Positions 11,996 to 22,016 of a DNA stretch of 64,000 nucleotides are shown here, piece by piece (the stretch's first letter is position 1; each line of letters opens with the position of its first letter). A program made the translations under genes and the position numbers. The DNA is from Sacculina carcini. Its lineage: Eukaryota > Arthropoda > Thecostraca > Sacculinidae. The notes beneath the pieces are model-generated. The model was not told the DNA's origin, ran no database searches, and saw only the letters and a program-made list of their open reading frames with translations. The DNA lies in assembly GCA_916048095.2 (NCBI GenBank), contig OU696597.1, positions 3,173,042 through 3,237,041 of the forward strand, in the 5' to 3' direction.

Positions 11996-12323
11996 TTCTC
12001 AGTTCTCCCGCTGTGTATCGTCCAGCACAAACATTAAAACTTATGAAACATTAAACACTAAACTGAAACATTAAACACATACATGAAACATTAAACACAT
12101 ACATGAAACATTAAACACATACATGAAACATTAAACACATACATGAAACATTAAACACATACATGAAACATTAAACACTAAACACATTAAAACTGACTGA
12201 AACATTAAACATTCAAACATTAAAGCCTTGTTATGATTAACAACCAGACAATCCTACAAGTCCATTGATCACATGTGTGTATGTGTGAGTGTGTGTGAGT
12301 GTAAGTTTCGGCAAACTGCCTGG
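11655..12323. repeat. Non-coding stretch with CA tract and 20-bp tandem repeat
   Basis: No gene is visible. It includes a CA tract at about 11946-11993 and six tandem copies of TGAAACATTAAACACATACA at about 12064-12180. It lies immediately 3' of the last importin exon and may contain its 3' UTR, but no clear polyadenylation site stood out. Confidence 0.6.
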
Positions 12324-12400
12324 CTACGTATGTCCAAACTGGCCGTTACTGGAGCCGAAGTCGAACGAATTCGGCACCGTTTTCTGTTCAAAATTATACC
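12324..12400 (-). CDS. IPO7: Importin-7/8 family, last exon (G)
   Basis: The minus strand has an acceptor GTGTTTACAG at 12401, then 77 bp ending in TAG at 12324. The peptide YNFEQKTVPNSFDFGSSNGQ resembles the C-terminal tail of importin-7, which ends with a Tyr-x-Phe segment followed by a P-S-S-F-N-F-G motif. It must enter in phase 1, which matches an upstream exon ending at 15993. Importin-7 is a beta-karyopherin that carries ribosomal proteins, histones and signalling proteins into the nucleus. The 3.6 kb separating it from exon F is almost entirely a LINE insertion. Confidence 0.7.
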
Positions 12401-12405
12401 CTGTA

Positions 12406-12480
12406 AACACACACACACACACACACACGCACACACACACACATCAACAATAAATCCAGGATAACTTGTGTGTGTGTGTA
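12406..12480. repeat. CA and TG microsatellites in the last importin intron
   Basis: (CA)n at 12406-12443 beside the acceptor of the last exon, and a short (TG)n near 12467-12480 bordering the LINE 3' end. Confidence 0.85.
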
Positions 12481-15400
12481 TGATTTCACGAGGTCGAGAC
12501 CATCTAGGACCATATGGCACCCCCCCAGTCTGTCTAAATTAAACAAAAACTATGCATATGAACGTAATGGACGTAATGGAGCGATGAAATAAATATGCGG
12601 GAGGGTGAGTGATATGAATATGAAAGTCAGAAGAATAAAAATCAATAAATAATTGTAAAAGGCAAAAACCGTAAAAATTCAAAAATGCGGCCCTCAATGA
12701 CCGCCGATTGCTCCTGTCCAAGAACCTCGCCAATAGTCCGAACGGATCCAAGAAAACGTTGACGCGCCTCTGAGAATGCTGGACATTCCACTAGGATGTG
12801 TTGCACGGAGAGACGTGCATTATATGCGCTGCACGTGGGTTCAGGTTGTCCGAGTAGGAGATGGCGATGCGTGTCGTACGTGTGACCCACACGTAGACGA
12901 CAGAGCACCACTTCCTCGGGCCTCTTACGGCGACAAGAGCACATCCAATGTCCGATTTCGGGCTTCACTGCTTTTAGTTTGTTAGTACCACATTCGTCCC
13001 AGGAGAGCTGCCAACGAGAACGGATAAAATGATGCATAATAGGATAAAAATCCGAATACGGAATGGGAAAGTTAAAATAAAATAAATAAAAGTCTCGTTC
13101 AGCAGGTCTTTTTGCGGCTCTGTCAGCTCGCTCGTTGCCCAAAATACCAATATGGGCCGGAATCTAGCAGAACTTTACACACTTGCCCTGGTGGTGGATG
13201 ATGTCAAGAATTATAAAATTCCTCTGTATAAGAGGATGTAAGGAGAAAGACGATAATGAAGTTAAAGCACTAAGGGAGTCAGATAAAACTAAAAACAATG
13301 AAAACGAAGATGAGCGAATAAAAACCAGGGGCAGCAGGATAGCGTTAAGTTCAGCCGTGTAAATGGAGGCGCTCGGTGGCAGCGTGCTCGAGCGGCACGT
13401 ACCTCCACTTACAAAAGCACAACCCACACAACTGGCCGACTTAGACCCATCAGTGTACACGGCAGTATACCGTCCGTAAGAATGAATTCGCTCCAGTGTG
13501 TTTGAGCGAAGCACACTGGGCACTGTACGGTGTTTCGGCAGAGCTGCTAGCGAGATGTCGACCTCGGGTGTGACCAATTCCCAGGGTGACTCCGCCGTGT
13601 ATTCTTGTCTGAGGACGTCGTTAGCACCCATCCCGCATGACTCCAGCAGTGCCTTCATTTTGCCGCAAAACAGCACAGAACACTGAGGTCCTGGAAGGTG
13701 CTGCTGCTCAGGCACATGCTGGGAAAATACCACGTCATACGCGGGGTTTTCATGGGTGCTTTCCAGCTTGCAAGAATAACGCATACCCAGCTTTTGACGA
13801 CGGAGCGCCAGCGGAGCCTCATCAGCCTCAACAAGGAGGCTGACGATTGGCGACGTGCGAAACGCGCCGGTGGCAAAGCGTATCCCTGCGTGGTGTACGA
13901 CATTCAAACGGCTTTTTGCTGAATCCGAAGCCAGATCATACACGATACTTGCGTAATCGAGACGCGACCTTACTAACGAGCGGTACAGAAGGAGAAAGGA
14001 CTGTCGATCTGCTCCATACCGCATGCGGGAAACAGTCTTCAGCACATTCAGTGCCTTTAGACATGTGGTTCTCAGCTGTGAAATATGGTCGGTGTAGGTC
14101 AAGCGCGAGTCCAACGTGACCCCTAAAAACCGAACCGTGCGTTGGAATAAGACAGCACTACCGTACAATTCCACTTCCATGTCCGGGCAGGCACCTCGAC
14201 GGCGGCAGAAGTGTATACCGACCGTTTTGGACGTAGAGAAGCGGAAGCCGTTACGCGTTCCCCCAAGTCTCTATTTTATTCACCGCCAGCTGCAGTTGAC
14301 GCTGGACAGCAGCAGTGCTGCAGGAAGAACACCATACGGCGAAGTCGTCCACAAATAGAGACCGTGTACGAACCTTTGTGTATGAAATTGTGTACGAACC
14401 TCCCCATGTTGCCTCTGACACCACAGCGATGCAGTTTGCGAAGAATACCATGTCGCCATGTGGTGTCATACGGTGTCATATGCCTTCTCGATGTCAAAGA
14501 ATATCGCCCCGAAGTGGTGACCTCGCGCGAAACTTTCACGTACGCGAGAGTCGATGGTCACCAAGTGGTCTAACGTTGAGCGACCCTGGCGAAATCCGCA
14601 CTGAGCATCATTGAACAGCCGACCGCGTTCCAGAAACCATACCAGCCGTCTGCAAACCATTTTCTCAAACAGATTGCAGAGACTGGAGGTCAGCGATATC
14701 GGGCGATAGTCAGACGGGTGATCGCCCGATTTGTCTTGTTTTGTTATGGGTATCACGATTTCCCGTCGCCAGGAGGCTGGAAACAGCCTACCACTCCACA
14801 GATCATTGAAGACCTGCAGCAAAGTGGACAGCACTGCGGGCGACAGACGTTTCAGCATGAGGTTGTGAACCTCATCAGGGCCTTCAGCCACATCGCGAAG
14901 CGATCGCAAGGCTGTTCTCAGCTCAGATATAGAAAAATCGCTGTTGATTGGCAGCTGACAGTTGGTGGAGAAATCAACGGGTGATCTCTCCAACTGCTGT
15001 TTGATCGCCGCAAAATCAGGTTCGTCTGCGTTTGCACGACAGCGCTCCGCTAAATATCGGCCAATTTCGTCAGCAACGTGCTCCGGATTTATCACGTCCA
15101 CGCCACTTATCTTCAGAGAAGGCAGTGGACTGGGACGGTACTTCCCAGAGATGCGCTTTATACGGTCCCATATGGTGGATATAAGACAATGCCGATTAAT
15201 GCTAGACACATAGGACACCCACGAGGCCCGCTTCGCCTCGCGAAAGGTCCATCGAGCTTGTGCGCGAGCGTGGCGAAAGTAAATCATGTTTGCCACCGTG
15301 CTGTTGCGCCGGAAGCGACTCCAGCAACGACGTCGCTCTCGCAACGCCACATAACATGCGTCTGTCCACCAAGGAACAGGACGCCGCCGGGGACGCGATG

Positions 15401-15992
15401 CCGTACGCGGAATGCTCTGTTTGGCACAGGTGACAATGGCCTCAGTAAAATCTTCGACGCTGGGTCGAAGTGTGGGGTTGCCCATGACTTCCAGTGTCAA
15501 GCAATCATAGCGGACCCAATCAGCTCGTTTGAAATTCCATCTCGGTGGTCGTGTTCCCAACCTAGGTACCTCATTGAGACAGATCCATTTAGGGAAGTGG
15601 TCACTCCCATACAGACTGTTCTCAACGGTCCAGCTCGTGGATGCCTGCAGACTGGGACTGCACAGACTGAGGTCCAGAGCGGACATGCTACCCGATGGCA
15701 TGGTGCAATGCGTATATGTGCCTGTGTTTAAAATACTTATGTCTAAAACAGTTAAAATATCTCCATAATAAAACCACGGCTACAATATGCATCACAACCC
15801 CAAAAAGGGCTGTGAGCATTAAAATCGCCTAACACATAAAAAGGGGGTGAAAGTGAACTGATTAAAAACTCGACATCAGCCCTTGGGAACGGACGACCAG
15901 GCGGCAGGTACAATGAGCACACACTCACCTCCCTACCACTCAGCGAGCACCGAACCGCAACCACCTGCAAATCTGATTGAATATGCTGGTTT
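12481..15992 (-). mobile_element. RNase H-bearing LINE (I/R1/jockey-like) inside the importin gene
   Basis: A non-LTR element in the same orientation as the host gene. Endonuclease, reverse transcriptase, RNase H and a Cys/His terminal motif occur in order from 15965 to 12642, followed by a 3' UTR ending near 12481 in the local CA/TG-rich sequence. It is truncated 5' within the endonuclease. Its 5' end abuts the importin exon F and seems to have removed that exon's donor site. No clear target-site duplication was found. Confidence 0.75.
12642..15965 (-). pseudogene. LINE polyprotein: endonuclease, reverse transcriptase, RNase H (broken)
   Basis: Four main open stretches on the minus strand. 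15965-15752: endonuclease with SLYLPPGRP and LGDFNAHSPFWG. 15701-14466: end of the endonuclease (SDHFP) plus the reverse transcriptase start with SDYRPISLTSSL and DIEKAYDTV. 14469-14251: LFVDDFAVWCSS, an unusual VDD in place of the usual ADD catalytic box. 14180-13164: FLGVTLDSRLTY and RNase H with YTDGSKS, a catalytic Glu (TAELNAI) and SDSLSAL. 13142-12642: NERADRAAK and a C-x-H-x-C terminal segment. Several frameshifts separate these, so the copy is dead. Confidence 0.8.
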
Positions 15993-16337
15993 CTTTATGG
16001 CGGCTGCTCGTCCGCAGTTCGGTCGCGGCACACATGTCTCGCAGTGTTTGCTGTCGCTCAGTGGCTGTGAGTGCCGCGTGCCAGCCGGCCAGCTGCTGCT
16101 GCTGCTGGCGCACGTGGTCGAGAGTGTCGCGCAGCACGACAAACTCGTCGACAACGAGCGCCGGGTCTCCGTCGTCGGTGAGTGTGGCGTCCAGTGTGGT
16201 CGTGTAGTCGGCGTAACTGTCCACATAGCAGTCAGACCCATCACTGCTCACCTCGTCATCATCTTCGTCATCATCTTCGTCATCATTGGTCACGTCTCCG
16301 TCCTGCGAGCACAGATGCATCAAACATGGCTTTTCAG
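15993..16337 (-). CDS. IPO7: Importin-7/8 family, penultimate exon (F)
   Basis: The minus-strand peptide contains an acidic run (NDDEDDDEDDDE), then DYTTTLDATLTDDGDPALVV, a helix, and RQQTLRDMCAATELR. This parallels the C-terminal acidic region and final helix of importin-7. Two acceptors are possible: CAG at 16338, compatible with exon E ending in phase 1, or CAG at 16303 (exon start 16302). The predicted end at 15993 (SRHK plus one base) joins in phase to exon G, but the next bases are AAACCAGC, not GT: the donor is gone and LINE sequence follows. The acidic segment is thought to contact basic cargo. Confidence 0.7.
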
Positions 16338-16757
16338 CTGTTTGTCGCATGAAGCTTGTGCATTGGTGAATAAAAATTAGAATATACTAAAAGCTCGTGA
16401 AAGAGTAGACATATACGTAGATGAACAAATTGCTAGGATAAAAACAACGATGAAAGCATAGAAACGCACTAGAACACATTGAACTGATCAGCATAAATAA
16501 CACGAGAAATATTAGAAATCGGTAAATTTGGTGATTTTTGACAGACACAATAATTATATCTGAGCTAAAATTGAGCACAACCTTTTTATTTCAGTTTTGA
16601 CACCATAAAATGCGGTGCGGTGTTATATATCAATTTTATTCTTAAATCTTTATTTAATAATCGTTGCTTGATTTGTGCATTGTTTATTATGCGTTGTGCA
16701 TTGTGTAAATTTATGACAACATTAAGTTAGGCATAGAGAAGCAAAACATTGGTCGTA
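16338..16757. other. Intron sequence, no feature recognised
   Basis: AT-rich intronic DNA between exons E and F. I see no gene, inverted repeat or recognisable element in it. Confidence 0.5.
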
Positions 16758-16885
16758 CACACACACACACACACATACATACACACACACACACATACAC
16801 ACACACACATACACACATAAACACACACATACACACACACACACACACACACATAAGCACACACACACACACACACACACACTCT
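16758..16885. repeat. (CA)n microsatellite
   Basis: About 130 bp of CA repeats with TA and AA interruptions, in the intron between exons E and F. Confidence 0.95.
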
Positions 16886-16999
16886 TACAGCTTGCAGCTG
16901 GAGAATGTAGTAGGCGGCGCCATTAGCACTATATAAGCACAGTGTTTCACCATTCGGGGAGAACGGAAACAGAACATAGCAACATCAGAGGATAGAACA

Positions 17000-17495
17000 T
17001 AGAAGAATAGGTGAATACGGATGAGAGCATTGGAGGATATAGACTAGGCCAGCATGTAGGGAGTGAGTGCGGGTTAGAAGACGAGGTAGAACAGGAGATA
17101 GCACACTGGATAGAACATGGGGATAACATTAGGACAGATATAGTTAGGAACCGCAACATTAGATATAATATCACGACGCAATACATTATTTTCAACAATC
17201 ATCTGTGTTTGGAATCGGCAATAAGCGTTATCGCGGCACACAACTTCAAGAGGTCTGCTACACAAGACTATCACAACAGCCAACGCTGTTAGAGGAACAA
17301 CATTCAACATTGGTTCTGCTTCGTTCCTCATAAGCTCCCATCTTGCTGACCAAACGCGAATTTCTCAAACTCTCCCTATATATACATATTTTCGGCGTTT
17401 CTGTTACATACACGGGGCGATTGCATGGTGGTAACTGTGCCTCCACTCTTCCCATGTCATTCACTTGCCTCTAGTTGATAATAATAATAGTAATA
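17000..17495 (+). mobile_element. LINE 3'-end fragment with TAA tail
   Basis: The plus strand ends in GTTGATAATAATAATAGTAA after the phrase CACTCTTCCCATG, closely resembling the 3' terminus of the minus-strand LINE at 8131-8215 (same CACTCTTCCCATG followed by a TAA run). A weak open stretch at 17100-17290 (RNRNIRYNITTQ, IAAHNFKR) looks like a LINE C-terminus. It is antisense to the importin gene, and its tail ends within 17 bp of exon E's donor. Confidence 0.5.
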
Positions 17496-17511
17496 ATAAT
17501 AACATAGTTAC

Positions 17512-17703
17512 TCGCCTCGAGAATTTTGCTCGAGAAATCAAGCATGGCTTTCTCGATGTTTGTCGTGTCGAAAGGGTGCCGCACAGCGTCCAGATAGTTG
17601 GCGTCATCTTCGTCAATCTCATCCTCGTCATCGTCCAGCCATTCCTGGTCATCGGCCAACTCTGACTCGCTCTCAGACTCTTCCTCGTCGTCTTGGGCTC
17701 GCT
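17512..17703 (-). CDS. IPO7: Importin-7/8 family exon E (acidic)
   Basis: The acceptor is CTGCAG at 17704; the donor GTAACT follows 17512. The peptide reads RAQDDEEESESESELADDQE then DDDEDEIDEDDANYLDA, matching the acidic stretch of importin-7, which has D-E-D-D-I-D-E-D-x-x-E-Y-L. It joins exon D in phase (one base left, two supplied). An alternative weak donor after NYLDA (GTGCGG) would give phase 0 and pair with the inner acceptor of exon F; sequence alone does not settle this. Confidence 0.75.
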
Positions 17704-17861
17704 CTGCAGCATACACACACACACACAAGCATACAAACATGCATACAGAGATTCAGGGGATGTTTGTACATCAACAAGCAGCCGATAATGTAATGTGTGT
17801 GTCGCATGTTATGCACTTATCGAAGTGTAAGCCACCTTCTATACTATCAAAAACACCCACC

Positions 17862-17867
17862 CACACC

Positions 17868-17902
<35 letters not shown>
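17862..17902. repeat. CA/TA microsatellite beside exon D donor
   Basis: A CA tract followed by a short TA run, ending about 8 bp from the GTCAGT donor of exon D. Confidence 0.85.
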
Positions 17903-17910
17903 TGACTGAC

Positions 17911-18056
17911 CCTTGTAGGCGCGCTTCAAATGGTTCAGATGGTGGAGCAGTATATCTAGCAACAGGCCGGCCTGTGTCTGTACAACAGATGAAGGCGCTG
18001 GACTGATACGCAGCAGAACGCAGAAACTGAGCACGTACAACTTGCGACTGTGAATA
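17911..18056 (-). CDS. IPO7: Importin-7/8 family exon D
   Basis: The acceptor is GATTGTGCAG ending at 18057; the donor GTCAGT follows 17911. The peptide IHSRKLYVLSFCVLLRISPA ... LLLDILLHHLNHLKRAYK aligns with the importin-7 stretch containing H-D-R-K-M-C-V-L-G-L-C-A-L-I and ending L-K-R-A-Y. The 146 bp exon enters in phase 2 and leaves in phase 1, agreeing with both neighbours. These are HEAT-repeat helices of the karyopherin solenoid just before the acidic tail. Confidence 0.8.
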
Positions 18057-18066
18057 CTGCACAATC

Positions 18067-18326
18067 AACAACAACAACAACAACATGTATTTGAATGACT
18101 GAATGACTCAATCGATGACACCTGTCCAGATTGCAACTCAGCACCACACACCATCACACACATCATGCAACACTGCACAGCACACACACAACTCAGACGC
18201 CAACACAAAATTACATCCATCAGAGACCTGTGGAACAACCCGGTCGGTGCCGTGTCTTTCCTCAGGAGCTCGAGGTTGCTCGGCCAGACAACCTGAGGAA
18301 CAACAACAACAACAACATGTATTTGA
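18067..18326. repeat. 28-bp direct repeats flanking a 204-bp segment
   Basis: A 28-bp sequence, six AAC triplets followed by ATGTATTTGA, is identical at 18067-18094 and 18299-18326. The first copy supplies the pyrimidine tract (minus strand) of the exon D acceptor. This could be a target-site duplication around a small insertion or a simple duplication. Confidence 0.65.
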
Positions 18327-18759
18327 TTTAGCGCACATAGCAAAAATGGCGCGATTAAAAAAGAACAAAAATAGCACAGACAAAAAAACAACAGCTACAC
18401 GTCGACGCAATATGAAACACACATTGAGCATAAGAATAAAACATACACACACAGTAAGAATAAGAAATCCACACACATTTTCAGTACAAAGAAAATCAGG
18501 TAGAGATAGGAGAAAGAAGAATTGATTACAGGACACAAACAACACGTGAATGCAATAAAACAAAGGCAAGCAAAAGATGAGAGTGCACTTTGAGCGGCTA
18601 AATTTTGGCATATGGTGTAAGACAATGAGATGAGCGATCAAAAGATTTAGAGAATAAGTATGTGCGCAGAGATGAAGTGAAAGAAGAGAAGGATGGAGAT
18701 AGAAGGACATGAGATGGAATTGAGTTATAGAAACGATAGCACAATCAGACACACATGTA
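18327..18759. other. Intron sequence, no feature recognised
   Basis: AT-rich intron DNA between exons C and D. No gene or repeat element recognised apart from low-complexity ACACA stretches. Confidence 0.5.
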
Positions 18760-19254
18760 GCGCGGTGTTGCGCGTAAAGGGACCGCCTAGCCCGGACGTA
18801 CTCACTGCAATCGCAAGAGCCCCACAGAGAGCGCGCGAGAGGCAGCGTACGCCGCGAGTATTCGGGGTCTCCACCCGGACGTTCCTGCTGTTCCCGCACG
18901 CGACAAAAGGGCCACGAAAGGCGCGCGGGAAGCAGCGAAGCGCCGCTACTAGTTGCGCTCCCGAGCAATTGGTTTGCTCGGCAGAGAGGCCAAGCCGCCT
19001 TTGATCCCTGCGATAATAAACGGTGGCTTGGTCTCTCTGCCGAGCAAACCGGTTGCTCGGGAGCGCAACTAGTAGCGGCGCTTCGCTGCTTCCCGCGCGC
19101 CTTTCGTGGACCTGTCGCGTGCGGGAACAGCAGGAACGTCCGGGTGGAGACCCCGAAGGCGGCGTACAATGCCTCTCGCGCGCTCTCTGTGGGACTCTTG
19201 CGATTGCAGTGAGTACGTCCGGGCTAGGCGGTCCCTTTACGCGCAACGCCGCGC
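18760..19254. repeat. GC-rich inverted repeat, ~235-bp arms
   Basis: The arms at 18760-18999 and 19022-19254 are imperfect reverse complements (roughly 90 percent or better) around a 22-nt spacer. Base composition is much richer in GC than the surroundings, with many CGCG words. Outer ends read GCGCGGTGTTGCGCG and, reversed, GCGCGGCGTTGCGCG. The right arm ends within about 10 bp of the Penelope-like element. Frames across it give mirror-image proteins and are not genes. It may be a fold-back element or an inverted duplication. Confidence 0.85.
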
Positions 19255-19264
19255 AACGCTCACG

Positions 19265-20680
19265 CTACTGCGCGCCGCCGTTTGTGGCACATCGCGCATG
19301 GGCGCGTCCAGCTGGGGGTCTTTGGGTGGGGAGAACACCATTTTCCTCCAATTGCACGTTGATTTTTAGGCGCATTGTTGTTATGTAAATTGCTTCCAAA
19401 AGTTTCAAGCGCCTATTGTCCGTTTCGTGCGCCAATATATCTGTTCTTGCCACTATTTCTTCTCGACTAATCTTTGTGTTATGCGCCGATGCATTGTGGT
19501 TTTTGATAGCACCGTTGCTGAGATGGCAGGTCAAACGGCGCGACAGCGTTGTTGTTGTCATCACGATGTAGGAATGAGGTCCGCACCCCTCATCGTTTTC
19601 ACAGGTGTACCGGTAGACAACATGATGTCGCTGCAGCTTGTCTGGCCTGTCATTGCATGCTTTGTTGCGCAATATCAGACTCGATGTTTTTTGTGAACGG
19701 TAATAAATTATCAATTTCACCATTTTTTCTGATTCAGTGGGTCTCACATTCTTCTCAACAATCTCCTTCATGACGCGTTCGTTGACTTTGTGCGCAGAAG
19801 ACATAAAGTTTCTGTAGTACAAGGTGATATGCTGTTGTGCGTCGCTCAAACAGTTGTTCTCGAAATGCTTGTTCAGCGCTGCAGCAATCACGTCTGAAAT
19901 TTGCTCGTTCGGATAGCCGTTGTTGAGGAGCACCTGTGTGACACGCTCGAGCTCTTTGTGCGTTGAAGCCCAGCTTGAGCAGTGTGTCAGTGCCCGACGG
20001 ATGTATGCGCTGATTGTAGATCGCAGATATCTTGTTGGACATTCACTGATGCCATTCAGACACAGTCCCAGATTTGTCGGCTTGGTGTATACGCTTGTGC
20101 TAAACTCTCCGCTATTCAGCTGTACTAGCACATCGAGAAATGCCAGCCGACCGTCGAGTGCGTTCTCGTGCGTGAATTTTAGTGACGTTTCTTCTTCGAA
20201 AGCACGCTTGAGAGTGTCAATTTCGTCAGATGACTTCACTCGGATGAAGATGTCGTCGATGTATCGGCAGTAGGTGGCTGGCTTGATCGACGAGTGTACT
20301 TTAGTTTCAGCGGAACCCATGCAGAAGTTTGCGAACAAAACGCCGAGCGGGCTGCCCATAGCCACTCCGTCAATCTGTTGGTATAATTGGCCGCTTGGAC
20401 AGGTGAATGGGGCCTCTTTCGTGCATATACTCAGCAGTGCACGCAAAACATCCTCTCTCACCTTCAAAGGTGTTGTCTCTTCATAGCGGTACACACGATC
20501 CATTATAAGGTCGATGGTTTTGTCGACAGGCACGTTGGTGAACAAGTTTTCAACATCCAAAGATGCGATGATATCACCGTCAGCTAAGTCTTGCGCGCGC
20601 AGCAATTCAAGAAAGTCGTGTGCACTGCTGATGCTGTGTTCACACGGTGAATACTGCTGCAAAATTGCAGCAGTGAGCAA
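19265..20680 (-). CDS. Penelope reverse transcriptase plus GIY-YIG endonuclease, 5'-truncated
   Basis: 471 codons without a stop. Reverse transcriptase: SLDVENLFTNVPVDKTIDLI (~40-60), IDGVAMGSPLGVLFANF (~105-120) and RYIDDIFI (~140), typical of the telomerase-related Penelope group. C-terminal ~120 residues: a GIY-YIG-type nuclease region with HSYIVMTTTTLSRRLTCHL and LLEAIYIT. Upstream, the N-terminal reverse transcriptase segments are missing because the frame runs into the inverted terminal repeat at about 20690. It would nick the target and copy element RNA, but this copy is incomplete. The continuous frame suggests a fairly young insertion. Confidence 0.85.
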   Translation of the reverse strand: MLTAAILQQYSPCEHSISSAHDFLELLRAQDLADGDIIASLDVENLFTNVPVDKTIDLIMDRVYRYEETTPLKVREDVLRALLSICTKEAPFTCPSGQLYQQIDGVAMGSPLGVLFANFCMGSAETKVHSSIKPATYCRYIDDIFIRVKSSDEIDTLKRAFEEETSLKFTHENALDGRLAFLDVLVQLNSGEFSTSVYTKPTNLGLCLNGISECPTRYLRSTISAYIRRALTHCSSWASTHKELERVTQVLLNNGYPNEQISDVIAAALNKHFENNCLSDAQQHITLYYRNFMSSAHKVNERVMKEIVEKNVRPTESEKMVKLIIYYRSQKTSSLILRNKACNDRPDKLQRHHVVYRYTCENDEGCGPHSYIVMTTTTLSRRLTCHLSNGAIKNHNASAHNTKISREEIVARTDILAHETDNRRLKLLEAIYITTMRLKINVQLEENGVLPTQRPPAGRAHARCATNGGAQ

Positions 20681-20878
20681 GCAGTGAGCTGGACGCGCCC
20701 ATGCGCGATGTGCACAAACGGCGGCGCGCAGTAGCGTGAGCCATAGGTGTCATCGACCATAGGTGCGAATTTCGCACAACGCGCGCATACACGAGGCGTG
20801 ATAATAATACATACCATTGACGACCTATATAAACACACAATCGAGAACAAACAAACGGCATTTAGTTGACCACATTGT

Positions 20879-20907
20879 CTGAGGATGGAGACCGGCTGCT
20901 CCGAAAC
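20879..20907 (+). ncRNA. Candidate hammerhead ribozyme core in Penelope terminal repeat
   Basis: The plus strand reads CTGAGGA, stem GGAG...GCTCC, then GAAAC, parallel to the core at 7764-7792 in the other copy. Conservation of the core in two diverged copies supports function. Stems I and III remain to be modelled. Confidence 0.5.
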
Positions 20908-21039
20908 GTTACACATCGGTGAATTACTGCTCAAGCTCAACAGCGATCATCAAAAACTCGCACGAGCGATCGAGACGACAAAGAAGAAGATTGAAAACTG
21001 CAAAGCGGCAATCCAGTTTAATCTCGTTTGTCTGAATGA

Positions 21040-21041
<2 letters not shown>

Positions 21042-21086
<45 letters not shown>
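21042..21086. repeat. (TA)n microsatellite at the Penelope terminus
   Basis: About 45 bp of TA repeats fused to the end of the terminal repeat, the same arrangement as at 7573-7627. Confidence 0.95.
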
Positions 21087-21092
<6 letters not shown>

Positions 21093-21366
21093 TAAATATA
21101 TAATTTTTCATTTACTAAACCATATATATGACACAATGGCGTCACACGTTACGTCTCGAATGCGCATGACACAAACACACATACATACATTGACATTCAG
21201 ACGCATTAATCAACACACATACACACACATACACATATCCACCAGGCTCAGATAGAATATACACGTGACAGCGCGGCCAATGGAGAAAATTCCATCGTTG
21301 GCGAGTGTAAATGCATACAAATACACACACACACACACACACACAAGTTCGGTGGCCTGGTGGTAC
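21087..21366. other. Intron sequence with CA tracts
   Basis: Intronic DNA between the Penelope element and exon C, with CA tracts near 21216-21235 and 21323-21346. No gene seen. Confidence 0.5.
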
Positions 21367-21599
21367 CTGGCGAAGAGTTTGTGCGAGAAAATGCACAACT
21401 GGACGAAAAGATCGAGCAGCTCATTTTGTGTGTTGGCCAGCTGAATGTTGGCTAGCGAGGTGATGAACAACTGAGGCTCGGTGTACAACACGGACAACAG
21501 CAGCTGTAATAACATGGCCTGCAGCTGTTCTGTTGATGAGTCGTCGCTCATTGGCCGTGACAACCGCTCCATCGACAGCTCAATAAACGAAGGCAAATA
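21367..21599 (-). CDS. IPO7: Importin-7/8 family exon C
   Basis: The acceptor is TGTGTCAG ending at 21600; the donor GTACCA follows 21367. The peptide YLPSFIELSMERLSRP ... LLLSVLYTEPQLFITSLANI ... LFAR parallels importin-7 around V-E-A-A-L-E-R-L-T-R and the following Y-x-N-P-H-L-L-L-N-T-L. It enters in phase 0 and leaves in phase 2, matching exons B and D. It forms HEAT-repeat helices. The neighbouring intron sides are dense in CA repeats. Confidence 0.8.
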
Positions 21600-22016
21600 C
21601 TGACACACACACGCACACACAAATACATAACTGAATACATAGCATGTGCAGGACCACAATGAATGCTAGTTGATATAATATTTGACATTGACGCTGCAAA
21701 TATGCACACACACACACGGTACCTAGACACACAAACATGAGCACAGACCACATAGAGAAACATCTGTGCACAATGATGCAACCTACATTGGATGATGCAA
21801 CTAACATTGTACACACACACACACAAATAAAACACACATACACACACTCACAGATACATACACACACACATAGCACATTAACCAGAAAATCACATTGAAC
21901 GCATGTAAATGTGCAATCAATACATGTTGCAGAGTCGCCCAACTTCAGCACGTTCACAAGCGCGATGTTTGACGACACCGCACGAGCTGGTGCTGGTGTG
22001 TTGGTGCAGTGACTAC
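21600..22016. repeat. CA-rich intron B-C
   Basis: A short intron with CA microsatellites near 21601-21622, 21703-21717, 21812-21825 and 21837-21870. No additional exon seen. Confidence 0.7.

Larger units (their letters stand above)
19257..21040 (-). mobile_element. Penelope-like element with inverted terminal repeats
   Basis: A central minus-strand reverse transcriptase/GIY-YIG frame (20680-19265) is flanked by copies of the same terminal sequence in opposite orientation. About 55 bp at 19257-19312 (minus) and the start of 20688-21040 (plus) share GACGCGCCCATGCGCGATGT. The plus-strand repeat carries a TATA-like box (CCTATATAAAC, ~20823), a hammerhead-like core and a conserved coding start, and runs into a TA microsatellite. 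Direct or inverted terminal repeats are a known property of Penelope elements. Truncated 5' in the reverse transcriptase. Confidence 0.8.

Noticed and set aside
12044..12180. Regular 20-bp repeats that could suggest a CRISPR array
   Set aside because: Units are contiguous with no unique spacers and the DNA is eukaryotic; a simple tandem repeat.
12273..12464. Plus-strand frame through 12303-12408 as a gene
   Set aside because: The minus strand of the same DNA gives the importin C-terminal exon with acceptor, correct phase and stop, a far better explanation.
18725..19246. Mirror-image frames of ~100-170 codons in the GC-rich region
   Set aside because: They arise from the inverted repeat and high GC; content is the same on both strands and resembles no family.
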